A stretch of 64,000 bases of DNA from the NCBI GenBank assembly GCA_031771865.1, contig JASISA010000036.1:1178001-1242000 (forward strand). The letters are read 5' to 3'. Origin of the DNA: Nothophaeocryptopus gaeumannii (Eukaryota > Ascomycota > Dothideomycetes > Mycosphaerellales > Mycosphaerellaceae). The notes beneath the pieces are model-generated. The model searched no databases, was not told the DNA's origin, and saw only the letters and a program-made list of their open reading frames with translations. Below, piece after piece: positions 42,355 through 52,345 of this stretch (its first letter is position 1; each line of letters begins with the position of its first letter). The position numbers and the translations under genes were made by a program.

Positions 42355-42652
42355 GTTCTGTGTTGGGCCTTTGTTTGAAGACATAGCAAGGCGAAGGAGG
42401 CGTTAGATCAAAAAGGAAACTCTCGGCGAGTGTCGGCTTTTGAGGTGGGAAAGAGCTTCGACTTCACATCGTCTGGTCGAAGATTCGAGATTATTGTAGG
42501 ATTAAGTTCGTCTGCGTTGCCATCTGCTGGCAGTGAATGAAAACACGTTGTACTACACCCCCTCTTCTGGTTGTCTGGCCTTAATACCATCGGATCCTCT
42601 GCATGCCCCACTAAAACTACATTGATACAGGAAACCACGCCCTGGGACGAAC
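42355..42652. other. short intergenic stretch, no gene seen
   Basis: 298 bp between two plus-strand genes; RVB2 3' UTR and promoter of the next gene. Confidence 0.4.
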
Positions 42653-43786
42653 ATGCCAGACAACCAGGATCCAGCTTTGACGAAGCCTTCAGGGGAGACC
42701 ATCCCAATCTGTCACCCCTGGATAAGCAGATTTCACTCATCCGCCCTCCTCGACATCGGCTCCGGCCCATCCGGCTCCGAATCAATCTCCATAGTCGACC
42801 ACTCAATCTACGGCCCTCCATCCACCTCAATCCTCTTCCGCATCGGCAACGGCGGAGCAGGCTATACCGGCATTCTGAAACTCCTCTGCTCAGAATACAT
42901 CGCAGAAAAGGGCAGTAATTTCCGAATCGGTTGGGTATCGAATCATTCACGACATAGCCAGATCGCTTTGCTGGCGGATGCTGTGCAAGTTGCGTTGACG
43001 TATGAGCCGGTGAATGAGGAGGTTGCGGTTAGGGAGGGGTGGTGTAGGAGGGTTGGGAGGGTTTTTTGGGATCATTTTGTGCTTGTTGGGCCGAGGGGGG
43101 TGGATTTGAGCGTTGGGGAAGTGGGGATTGAGGAGGCGATGAGGAGAATTGCTGGCTTGGCGAAGAACGGAAAGACTGGTCCAGGTGATAGGAGTGATGG
43201 TAAAGATGAAAAGGGGGAACTGAAGAGTGACCCAGCTGTTGGAAGTCGTGGCTGGGAAGAGGCAGGAGTGAAGTTTCACAGCCGCGGCGATGGTTCTGCT
43301 ACCTTTGGGAAGGAGCAAGCACTTTGGAGAACTGTTGGCATCAATTCTGAGCAAGCGACATGGATCGAGACATATCCTCTGACGCCATATGAAGCGCTTG
43401 TGAAAGCGGAGAGTGAGGGCGCCTTTCTGATCTCCGACCGTTCAACTTTCCTGACAGCCCAAGAAGATGGTGTCATCCCATCATTGAAGGTGCATGTGGA
43501 AGGCGGCGATGTGCTCCTGAACCCGTGCTCTGCGCTCGTCAGATGCCCTTCGAAACAGAGTACATGTACAGATGCGAACCGGGAGAATGAGAGGATAGTG
43601 CTGGAAGCCGCCACGAACTTCGCGGAGTGGCTCGTGGGCGAAAGAGCACAGAAGATCATACGAGAGTATGGAAGAGATTGGAAAGCTGGCAAACCACTCT
43701 TCACGACCGCAAATCAGGCAGAATTTGAAGAGCTGGGTCGCTTGGGTTCATGGTCTCAATCGTGCGTGATGGAGGAGAGAGCCTGA
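42653..43786 (+). CDS. type 2 periplasmic-binding-fold protein, TupA-like
   Basis: Single exon, 377 residues. Two-lobed substrate-binding-protein pattern: GNGGAGYTGILKLLCSEYI near the start (the GTG/TG.L ligand loop region), VSNHSRHSQIALLADAVQVA, LTYEPVNEEVAV, VFWDHFVLVGPRG (the hinge), then after a charged insert (KDEKGELKSDPAVG) the second lobe with FHSRGDGSATFGKEQALW, WIETYPLTPYEALVKAESEG and FLISDRSTFL. This resembles tungstate/molybdate-type binding proteins (TupA) of bacterial ABC importers; filamentous fungi carry soluble homologues. There is no signal peptide, so the protein is probably intracellular. Ligand unknown; an oxyanion is a guess from family. The charged insert of about 30 residues between lobes is not typical of bacterial members. 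Confidence 0.78.
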   Translation: MPDNQDPALTKPSGETIPICHPWISRFHSSALLDIGSGPSGSESISIVDHSIYGPPSTSILFRIGNGGAGYTGILKLLCSEYIAEKGSNFRIGWVSNHSRHSQIALLADAVQVALTYEPVNEEVAVREGWCRRVGRVFWDHFVLVGPRGVDLSVGEVGIEEAMRRIAGLAKNGKTGPGDRSDGKDEKGELKSDPAVGSRGWEEAGVKFHSRGDGSATFGKEQALWRTVGINSEQATWIETYPLTPYEALVKAESEGAFLISDRSTFLTAQEDGVIPSLKVHVEGGDVLLNPCSALVRCPSKQSTCTDANRENERIVLEAATNFAEWLVGERAQKIIREYGRDWKAGKPLFTTANQAEFEELGRLGSWSQSCVMEERA

Positions 43787-44505
43787 GGCCGCGCTAAGTC
43801 CCGATCGGGAAGGTATGCACGACATCCATTTTCCACACACAAAACACTGAAGAGGGATATCGGAGCACCTCAATAAAGGCCTATGCTGACTGTTGGACTC
43901 TCTGGTGCAGGAGTGGAGCGATGCTGGTCGTCGACGGTGACGTATCACATGAAGCGGGCTGTCCTGCAGATGAAGCTATTTAAGCGAGGATTTTCCCCCG
44001 TCTTCCAATCAAGTGCCTCTCTGTAATTCGATCACTCGAATGCATTGTCTGAGAGTGTTAAATGCTTCATTCAGCCCAGCTTGATGAACAATGCAAACAT
44101 AGTGGTTGAATTCCCCGTTTAAACGTGCAATTCATACATACCAGAGCGCAATACAACACTGTATTCCCCTCATTCACTATATCCTGATTGTACCGATATT
44201 CAAATTGATCGGTTTATGCTTTTGCAAATTTGTTGTATTCTTTGCCAAGACTCGAAGTCCCAGCCACCGGACTTTTGAAGTCCCTCGGTTTGAATTTGAC
44301 GCTTCACGTTTCTTTTTACATGTCCAGATTAGCATCCACAGCACTCAGCTCTTTTGGGTGAGGTCTCATCTTTTCTGTGCGCAGCAAGACAGACCAAACT
44401 TCCATTTGTAGGGCTCGTGTGCCGTAAGTCGTTTTGTTCTGATCCATATCCGACTTCAGCAGGTTCACATTACGCAGTTGCGCTTTAGCAGCCACTCACA
44501 CGCAC
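43787..44505. other. intergenic, no gene seen
   Basis: About 0.7 kb. AT-richer than its surroundings; frame 44106-44411 lacks domains. A GTAAGT donor near 44,426 and a TACGCAG acceptor near 44,476 could mark a 5' UTR intron of the next gene. Confidence 0.3.
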
Positions 44506-44697
44506 ATGCTGACCTTGACATTGCGCCAGACCAGAACATCGAGGGCGATTGGTCGCGCCTCCCTCATGAAGGCACCGCAACAACGGAGCATTGCTGATTT
44601 CGACTTCATCACCAAGATTGGTCTTGTGCCAATGGCCAACCGTCAGACCCCAGGACCTGGCGCTCACGAGTCCGAACAAAAAGCGCAGAAGCACTAA
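44506..44697 (+). CDS. small protein, possibly mitochondrial
   Basis: 63 residues. The first 30 residues are basic, Ser/Thr-rich and free of acids (MLTLTLRQTRTSRAIGR, then KAPQQR), as in mitochondrial presequences, followed by SIADFDFITKIGLVP and a polar tail. Too short for a domain call. It is the only coding-like frame here and has a fair start context, but chance cannot be excluded. Confidence 0.38.
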   Translation: MLTLTLRQTRTSRAIGRASLMKAPQQRSIADFDFITKIGLVPMANRQTPGPGAHESEQKAQKH

Positions 44698-47344
44698 GGA
44701 CGTTGGAAAGGAGTTGGACTAGAATCAGGTTTGGAGGCCCACTCTGGCGGTGGAGATCTTCACTAAACACCAGGAAGGAATGTGCATGTAACGAGCGCCG
44801 GAAAGAGTCGCGTATCAAGTAGAGATCAAGTGACGACGAACAGACACGCGATAAGACCGGGATACAGGATGCACAGTTCTGAGTTCGCTCAACCGGACAA
44901 GAGATGGCGAGCTGATGAGACAGGACACAGCTATCGACCAAGCGAGTTTCCATAGGTACCTCTCAAAGCATGGAATGTAAAGCATATGTTGCAAGCCTAG
45001 CATGTATTCTTTAAGATCGAACAGAAGGGTAACCCGTCCTACGTTGAGTATAACCAGCTTCCAGTGAGATACAGATAGCAACTTCTACGAGGCCGTTGTG
45101 TTTCGAGTTTGCGGCCCGCGATCTAAGAGCTACGCACAGCAAGATACTCATCAACATCGTATCCCAAGATAGTCTACGTTGTCTCTGACAGGGCCAGGTT
45201 CGGGAATTTTCGAGATCGAAACTTCCGCATAAACGCCTTGCTTCGAGGGTGCGTCGGCAATACCAATGCTAAACTCAAAATGGTCCGGAGAACGAGACAA
45301 CCAGTCCTACCCAGTCGCTGACTATAGGTCCCGCTCTAACGTGGAGTGCATGCTCACGGAGTCTCTCCAATCATTCCAGAGAAGCATTCGCACGCCATGC
45401 GGCGTCAATAGCAGTTACGCTGGGAAATAGACACAGGTGAGTCTAGATGAAGTCCAGTAGAGCCTTGTACTTCGTGATGGAACATAGATGTCCAAAAAGT
45501 GTCTCTCAAGTAAGAGCTATCATCTACGCGCGATCAGAATACAGCTGTCCAGAGAGATTCATGAGCACAAGATCAGGCTTTCGTACGTCTTCCAGGGTGA
45601 ATCGTAGCGGAATGGACAGTTCCTTGATGGAAACGGCAGGCGAGCCTGGCCGTGCATGCGCCACGCAGAGCGCAGTCGGTTCCGTTCGAGACGAGAAAGG
45701 CAGCACACTTCATGGGTTCCTCTCGGATTTAAGAATACTTGCTAAGTGGCGTAAAATGGAGAGAGCCTCATCGGAGGGGTTTGGAGAGGTCGGGATGAAG
45801 CCTGGAAAGTGTCGTACCGCATCGATGGAATCTTCATGGAGTTGTGACGGCATTTCTCTTTCTCTTTCTCTTCCTCTTCCTCGGCAATTGGCAGGTGCTA
45901 GACGATGTTCCAAGCTAGTGATAAGTGAAGAGACACTTGGCGACATCGAGATGGACGCCGGTATGAAGATGCCAGGCTAATAGAGGGATGGCCTTTGAAG
46001 GTCCTTTCATCATTTCCAGATGAGAAGCTGTGTATCGTGCGCCGCAATGCGCGGACTGCTCCTCAAGACAGTCGTAAAGGGCGAAATCAGTTTTGAGAGA
46101 TCTTGGGAGTCTAACAGAGCATGAAGACGTACACCTGGCTGAAGACTGTAAGAGAGCTAGTTCCTCCGTGAGAATACGGCAAGTGCCGACATGGACCTGC
46201 TACGGAGCGCTAAGGCCAGGCAAATCCAGAGGAGAGTGATCGATTGATCGGCCAGAGCGCAAAAAGGGCCGCTCAGTTGATCTTAGTCATTCTGCCACAC
46301 GCTATGTGGGGTGCATCGTAGACAGCAGGTTCAGAACGGTTCACAGAGGTGGAGATGAGGCCTGAGAAAACCTGTGAGGATTTCGAACCATAAAGATGTA
46401 CTCCTTGCGCAAAGGCTATAGAGGAACCGCTAGGGAGCTCCAGTGGCTGCATCGCGCTCAATTCTTATGAGTCTCAACTGGCACAGTTTCTCCGTGAGAG
46501 TTGCGGCCAACGTCAACATGAATCTGCTGCGAAGAGCTTGTTCCGGACATATGCAGAGAAGAAAGGCTAAATGACCGACCACGCACAGATGCAAAATCGC
46601 TCGAGCCGATCTCGATGCTTTTGTCGCATGCTATGCAGCGTGCGTAGCAGACAGTACCCTCAAACCGGGTAGGTAGTAGTCGGGTCTGCATATTACATGC
46701 AATAGCCTAAGATAGATAGCACTATCCAAGCAATAATAGAAGGAAGGAACACGTTGCACCTGCTAAAACTTTACGACTACTCACGAAGCGACTAGGAAGG
46801 AGGTAGGTCAGACTTACAGCCGAGTGTAATCGAAGAGTGCTTCGAGTCGTTCTCGAGAATGCCATCACACTCCATGCAGCGTGCGTAGCAGACAGCGGAT
46901 CCGAGACAATCGCTCAATGTTTCTGAAGCATTTGGTCACATGCCACGCCGCGAGCGCCGCAGACAGCAGGCTCGAGATAGGTGTGAGGAGTCGAGATGAA
47001 GTCTGTGAAAGGTTGTGGACCCTGGTGGGTTTAAGCTTTTGGCTGACAGCGGCGGCGCTTAGTCTCAGCATTCATCCCTACCTTCGCTTCGATGGCCAAT
47101 CACCTGTACGCAGGGGCCACCTTCACACGGTGAAGGGCGCTCTCAATTTGGTTCACGCGCCAAGCCCGACCCAGGATGGCTGACCGCTGAGACTAGGCGG
47201 CGCTAGGTCCGCTCCCGCACTTGCTCGAAACATCAACTCCAAGTACAGACTTCTACAAACCACGACCACCACCGACATCAGAGGGAACTCCACCGTCCCT
47301 CACCCAATGTACGCCCAGGCTACTGCTATATAGTGTTGCTCGCA
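44698..47344. other. 2.6-kb region without an intact gene; degenerate Cys-rich repeats
   Basis: No complete gene found. Minus-strand frames 46458-46691, 46273-46461, 45710-45946 and 45524-45706 have coding-like composition but cannot be joined. Four similar segments (46297-46333, 46627-46657, 46868-46900, 46938-46970) encode on the minus strand variants of V-C-Y-A-R-C-x-x-C-D. The region right of 46.5 kb also repeats the block ...TCTCACGGAG... at about 46,170 and 46,490. It is probably the remains of a repeated, cysteine-containing gene family. Promoter of the next gene at the right end. Confidence 0.4.
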
Positions 47345-48706
47345 ATGGCCTCTCCGCGCGACCCTCGCCTGCAGAACAAGCGTCATGCCAGTCGCTCCCC
47401 AGACAGCGCACCACAAGTCACCAAGCGTCCAGCTGCACCTTCGCGACTCTCATCTGCCTCATTTCCAGGTGACGACGGAATGGGCCCTGTCGCGGCGCCT
47501 GTCGCACCCATGGGCGCCGCACCTCAGCCTCTCATTGGCCAGAGCGCCTCATCTACCATGGACCTCCTCACCACCTTGTTCAACGAGGCAACTGTCGCCG
47601 CTCGTCTTGACCTGGAACGTGACCACGCCCAAAACGACTACGATCGCACAGTTCGCGAATACAACGCCGTGAAAGACAAGTTCCAGGAATTCCCGGCTAT
47701 CAAGGAGAACAAGACCGCCGCCCGCGACCGCGCACAGACCAAGCTGAGCGCCATTCAGCAGCGCATCCAGGCGCAAGCCTCAGGCAAGAATGAGGCCCTT
47801 CGCGCCGTTGCCTCCGTGATTGACCAGAAGAGTGGTTCGAGCGCTGGTCCGAGCGCCGAGGAGTTCACCCAGCTCGAGCAGGACGTCAAGCGTGACGTGG
47901 GACAAATTCCCACTTTCAAGTCCCGCCTTGCCACGTTTGACAACAGGCTCCAGGCTCTTGAGAGCACACTCGGTAGCTTCTCGATCTCGCGCGTCGATGA
48001 GATTGATTCGAAGATCGACCGTGTAGTGAGCGAGATTCAAACGTCCCAGGACTCCGAGCAGGCCGCATTTGCCGAGCAAATGGACTCGCAGCTGAGTACT
48101 CTTTATAGCTGGGCCGAGACTCAAATCACGGCTTTTAGAGCTGAGTTCATCGAGGGTAATAAGATCCAGCATCAGAACGCCTCCGCCGTCAACGACTGCA
48201 TCGACCGCCTCAAGAAGCTTGAGGACGACAAGCCGCGCAAGGAGACGCCTGGTCTGCTGAGCTTCCGGCCCGTAGCACCACCTCCGGACGACGATGAAGA
48301 CGATGATTGTCCACGTGTTGAGGGCGAGCCATTCCCCATCACTCGCCTCAAATCGGAGATTGAAATGCTCAAGAAGGTAATTCACGGTCATACCCAGCAA
48401 ATCAACAACTTGACGACCGACGAATTGGCCAAGCAGATGGTCGACAACATGTCCGTGATGTACCCGGACGCAAAGAACTGCCAAGTCGCCGTCAACAACC
48501 TGCGCACTTCTCTAGCGGTTGCCCGCGATGAGCTCACGAAGCTCGAGAAGCGTGTCTCCGATCACGACAGCGCCGTTGCAGCTGGTCAGACGCAGTTGAT
48601 CAAGCACCACGAGCTCATTACCCAAGCTCAGGAGGACACGTCGCAGGCTCAGAAACTACTCGTCATCTTCAACAACAAGCTGGGCAACCAGCAAACAGCT
48701 AGGTAG
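47345..48706 (+). CDS. coiled-coil protein, unknown function
   Basis: Single exon, 453 residues; start at the ATG MASPRDPRLQNKRHASRSP, since the open frame upstream begins only with TTG. Residues 1-60 are disordered and basic with Pro/Ala. Residues 75-270 and 330-450 are heptad-like helices (FNEATVAARLDLERDHAQND, FKSRLATFDNRLQALEST, LKSEIEMLKKVIHGHTQQI, ARDELTKLEKRVSDH), separated by an acidic Pro-rich linker (RPVAPPPDDDEDDDCP). The arrangement suggests a long rod, perhaps structural or a tether. No membrane segment and no named family. Confidence 0.72.
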   Translation: MASPRDPRLQNKRHASRSPDSAPQVTKRPAAPSRLSSASFPGDDGMGPVAAPVAPMGAAPQPLIGQSASSTMDLLTTLFNEATVAARLDLERDHAQNDYDRTVREYNAVKDKFQEFPAIKENKTAARDRAQTKLSAIQQRIQAQASGKNEALRAVASVIDQKSGSSAGPSAEEFTQLEQDVKRDVGQIPTFKSRLATFDNRLQALESTLGSFSISRVDEIDSKIDRVVSEIQTSQDSEQAAFAEQMDSQLSTLYSWAETQITAFRAEFIEGNKIQHQNASAVNDCIDRLKKLEDDKPRKETPGLLSFRPVAPPPDDDEDDDCPRVEGEPFPITRLKSEIEMLKKVIHGHTQQINNLTTDELAKQMVDNMSVMYPDAKNCQVAVNNLRTSLAVARDELTKLEKRVSDHDSAVAAGQTQLIKHHELITQAQEDTSQAQKLLVIFNNKLGNQQTAR

Positions 48707-49126
48707 CGAGCAGATCGGGACGATTTTGAGCAAGCAGCAGGCGCAAATTGGGCCAGGATTTTATTGATTAACTAGCAAGGCGCTGGAGGTTTTCTTTGGA
48801 ATTGTCTGGGTCTGTAGACAGACAGCCTCAGGCGTTTTGAATGGTTACGAGACGCACGAGATACCCCACGCAGCATGAGCATGAGCGAGTTTTGTACCGC
48901 ACGCACGAATAGCATTGGCGCAACAGCACAGCGAAGAGCTTGATGTGCATTGTGATTAGCGCATAGCATACGTGTACGCCTGTCTGTCGAGCGGCGCTGC
49001 CGAAGGGCAGAGGGTTGCTTGACAAGAAAGGCATGACATACGAACAAACACAGAGACTTTGAAAATTACTTCCCTCACTTCCACTTTCTTCATTCATCAC
49101 TTGATAATCATACTACAGAAAGGTAG
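48707..49126. other. intergenic between converging genes, no gene seen
   Basis: About 0.4 kb of 3' flank for both neighbours; minus-strand frames here are not coding-like. Confidence 0.4.
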
Positions 49127-51082
49127 TTATCTTTTCTTCCCCTTCGTCTTATCCAAAACCTCCACCCACCGCTTATCAACACCCCTCTTCTCCAGCGCCT
49201 TCACAACAGCATCTTTCTGTGGCCCCTGCACCATAATTTCCATGACCTCCTTCTGTTTCTGCGAAGCCCCCGGCAAAGACTCGACTGACGTACTTCCCGC
49301 ACATATCTTCCTCAACTCTTCCGCCAAAGGTCGAGAATTTACGTAGTATGCTTCCACGCCGCTGACTTTCGTGACGGTTTTGTTCCCGCTTCGCGTTTCG
49401 AGTGTGATGTGGATTTTGGGCGGTGAGCCGCTTCTTGCTTTTACGGTGGAGGGGTCTGTTCCGTGGCGGATGATGGCATAGGAGGGGGACATGGAGTGCA
49501 GAATGCGGTCTATGAGTGCGTCTCGGGGCACGGAGCCTTTGGCGAGGACTTCCTTGTCGAGATTTCCAGAGCCATCGAAGACGGAGTTGGCGAGTGTTGG
49601 GTTCAGCTTTACGAGGCGCTTTTTGGTCTCTGAGACGAGGTTTTCGGATTCGATGTATGTTGTTACTAGGTCGCGGACTTCGGAGGGCGTGTAGAGGGCT
49701 TTTGAGCCGGAAGCGGCGTCGAAGACGGGTTGGAGTTTGAAGGACGGTTTGTAGTAGGATAGGACTTGGAGTTTTTGGCCTATTGAGTCGTCACCAGTAT
49801 CGGTTTTGTCGGTTGCTGCTTCGCCTCTTCCGAGGGAGGTGTCTGCTGGTGTCTCCTTCTTAGGGAGGCGGTACGGCCTGAAGTTCAAAATGTTTACGTC
49901 GTCAAAGTCGATGTCCAGAATCACTGTCTCATTACCATCCTTGTCCTTGCTCTTGATGATCTTCTTCTTGTCCAGACTTTTAATGAACTTCTTGACGTTC
50001 TTGAAGGAGGTCTTCTTGATCTGAAGCTGCTGTGCTTCTTGAGGCGAGTAGGCTGGCAGAAAAGGTTGAACCAGAGTGGACATGACGATTGTCTGCGTGA
50101 GAGGAAAGTCGAGACCGAAGTTCTTGGCATTTGGGTTCGTGATCTTGTAATGGTGTACGCCGTACAGGAACGCTTTGTGGAAGGCCTCATCGATCTCCTT
50201 CTGGGTGAGCTCCTTGGCCTCCACTAGCTCCGCCAAGGCATTACCATTGCCTGGCGCCTTGTCTGCAGGAGCATATTGCACAGAGCTGTTCTGTACCGGT
50301 TGGTCTCCGTTCTCCAGTGTGACGCCGCCGTCGTCATCCTGATCCTCAATATTGAGATCTTGTACCTTGTCTAGCAATCCTCGCTCTTGCAAAACCTTTG
50401 CCCATACTTCGATGTCTTCTGGCGGGTTTTGTCCTGCTCTCCCCGCAACACTGTAGCTCCAAAGCTCATCTCCGGCCCAGTGCATATTCTCTACAGCATG
50501 TCCTTTCGCGCCGCGAACTTGCTCCAAAGCGCTGACGTCGATCTCACAGATTCCAACTGCTACAGGTACAGTCGGCCTGTCCGTGCCCGCGATGGCTACA
50601 ACCGCTCCCTTCTTCGCGTTCGGTGGGAAAGGTGGGCCTCCTGCTAGCCCAGGTGTCATCAAATCCGCTCCGCCTTGAAGCTTCTTGATCACAATGTCTG
50701 GCGTGTGGAGCAATGGCACAATGTTTGGATTTCTCCATAGCGTATACACTGAAGGTACTATCCGACCATCGATCTGAAACCATAGTATCCTTGACTCCTG
50801 TCCCTCTTGATGACCGACATAGACTGTGCCTGAAGCCTGCTTGAGGTCTGGGCCATGTGTTGTCGTAAATCGTGCGGATTGGGTATTATCGGGTAGCAAG
50901 GAGCTTCGTAGATTCGTACGCGCAGCGGTGACTTCGGCTCTCTGTTCAGGTGATTGCTCGTCCGCCGAGGCTTCTGTTGGAAGGTCGATGTGATATTCGC
51001 TTATGATCTGGTCCGCGAGCTTTCTTCGATCACTTGAGCGCAAAGGCGCTAAGGGTTTGATCGTGGGCTTCTTCTTGAACAT
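49127..51082 (-). CDS. TMA64: eIF2D / Tma64 translation factor
   Basis: Single exon, 651 residues. The order is that of eIF2D (ligatin): N-terminal MFKKKPTIKPLAPLRSSDRR, a PUA-containing region (GRIVPSVYTLWRNPNIVPLL, then GADLMTPGLAGGPPFPPNA and GAVVAIAGTDRPTVPVAVG), a central winged-helix/SWIB-like region (EIDEAFHKAFLYGVHHYK, LDKKKIIKSKDKDGNETVI), and a C-terminal SUI1/eIF1 domain (PPKIHITLETRSGNKTVTKV, ending EKRGVDKRWVEVLDKTKG). eIF2D can deliver initiator tRNA to the ribosome without eIF2 and releases deacylated tRNA and mRNA from 40S subunits after termination. Cytosolic. All expected domains are present, so it is probably functional. Confidence 0.93.
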   Translation of the reverse strand: MFKKKPTIKPLAPLRSSDRRKLADQIISEYHIDLPTEASADEQSPEQRAEVTAARTNLRSSLLPDNTQSARFTTTHGPDLKQASGTVYVGHQEGQESRILWFQIDGRIVPSVYTLWRNPNIVPLLHTPDIVIKKLQGGADLMTPGLAGGPPFPPNAKKGAVVAIAGTDRPTVPVAVGICEIDVSALEQVRGAKGHAVENMHWAGDELWSYSVAGRAGQNPPEDIEVWAKVLQERGLLDKVQDLNIEDQDDDGGVTLENGDQPVQNSSVQYAPADKAPGNGNALAELVEAKELTQKEIDEAFHKAFLYGVHHYKITNPNAKNFGLDFPLTQTIVMSTLVQPFLPAYSPQEAQQLQIKKTSFKNVKKFIKSLDKKKIIKSKDKDGNETVILDIDFDDVNILNFRPYRLPKKETPADTSLGRGEAATDKTDTGDDSIGQKLQVLSYYKPSFKLQPVFDAASGSKALYTPSEVRDLVTTYIESENLVSETKKRLVKLNPTLANSVFDGSGNLDKEVLAKGSVPRDALIDRILHSMSPSYAIIRHGTDPSTVKARSGSPPKIHITLETRSGNKTVTKVSGVEAYYVNSRPLAEELRKICAGSTSVESLPGASQKQKEVMEIMVQGPQKDAVVKALEKRGVDKRWVEVLDKTKGKKR

Positions 51083-51734
51083 GATCGGTAGGGACTGAAT
51101 TGAAGGGTGTAGTCGAGATGCAAACTCGTGGAGCGCAGCCTCTGGACGAGGCTGTTGATTTCAAGAAGACACTTAAAGGGCAAGCACACAAGCACATGTA
51201 AATACATGCAGAGGCATCTTCTCGACTCGACCACGCGAGGTGCGAGATGCGTCATGGCTCGTGGGGCAAGGATCGGCACAGGCAGGGTCCCTTTCGTCGA
51301 CTTCACTCATCTTGACTCTTCCTTGACCTCCACTCTCATCTTCGACCTTCACACCCACCGTCACTGGCTCGATACATCCAACCTCATCGGCTCAGTATGT
51401 CGACGAACTAAGCCTGGGCCGTGACTCACGATCTCACTATGGCGCAGACCGGCGCCTGCTTTGAGGGCATGGCTGGGATGACAACGCGACCACCTTGTAC
51501 AGATCACGACAAGACGAATTGGCACAACAAGCAGCTTGGGAGGCCAAATCCATGAGGTTCCCTGGCAACTACCTTCGGAATGCGCGCACCGCACTCCGCT
51601 GCCATCTAGGCCTGCACGCCATGTCACCGGTAAAATCAAAGACAACTCCCAGTACATACTCCATGTTGAATCTCGGCCATTAGCTCTTTCTTCTCTTCCC
51701 ACTCAAATCCGCATGCCAGACCGACGAGCGGTAT
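51083..51734. other. intergenic, no gene seen
   Basis: About 0.65 kb; promoter of eIF2D and 3' flank of the CFEM gene. Overlapping frames on both strands are not coding-like. Confidence 0.35.
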
Positions 51735-52102
51735 CTAGCACTGCGGCTTCTGATGAAACATCTCACCAGGTCCAAAATCTTTACACATATTGTCCGTGAT
51801 CTTCATCATTTCTGTTATTGCAAAAGTCAGCTCGCCCCCTCAGAGAAGCCCCGTGGAAATTGCTACTTACTATGCAAATGATGTTTACTGCACTGATCCT
51901 TCAAGCAGCAGAACAATCGGTTGAGGTAGTCCTGGTCGTTGCAGATGCAATTTGCATCACCTCCTGAGCAGGCACTTGAGATGTAGGAGTCGTCACACCA
52001 CTTGGCGCAGCCTGGGATGCTTGGGCCGCCGAGGAGGTTGAGGGCTGAGGCGAGGACGGCATTGACTTCTGTGAGGAGGAGGGTGAAGGTGAGAAGCTTC
52101 AT
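51735..52102 (-). CDS. small secreted CFEM-domain protein
   Basis: Exons 52102-51871 and 51811-51735 (102 residues); the 59-nt intron starts GTAAGTAG, has GCTGAC and ends AATAACAG, phase 1. The N-terminus MKLLTFTLLLTEVNAVLASA is a signal peptide. The CFEM cysteine pattern is complete only after splicing: PGCAKWC, SAC, NCICND, FCCLKDQC, then MMKITDNMC in exon 2. The leading P-x-C-A-x2-C and the C-x-C-x-D core are diagnostic. CFEM proteins are extracellular or GPI-anchored and many bind haem or act in host contact. No GPI signal is evident at the short C-terminus, so this one is probably released. Ending at the unspliced stop would lose the last Cys of the fold. Confidence 0.85.
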
Positions 52103-52345
52103 TTTTGAGGAGTGTTGAGGTTGGTTTGAGTGTATGATTTTGGAAGTTTCTTGATGGCTGTAATTTGGACGGTGTTAATCTTGGGCTTCAGGGAGAATGA
52201 AAGGCAGACGACATTCTTATATGCTGTGTTGAGGACAACTATGATTGAGTACAAGTTGCAAACCGTGCGAAGCAATTATCCTCACAGCGAACAGCATCAG
52301 CAGCAAAGCGCGCTCACAAGCTTCCTTGCACCCGGCAAGACCCTC

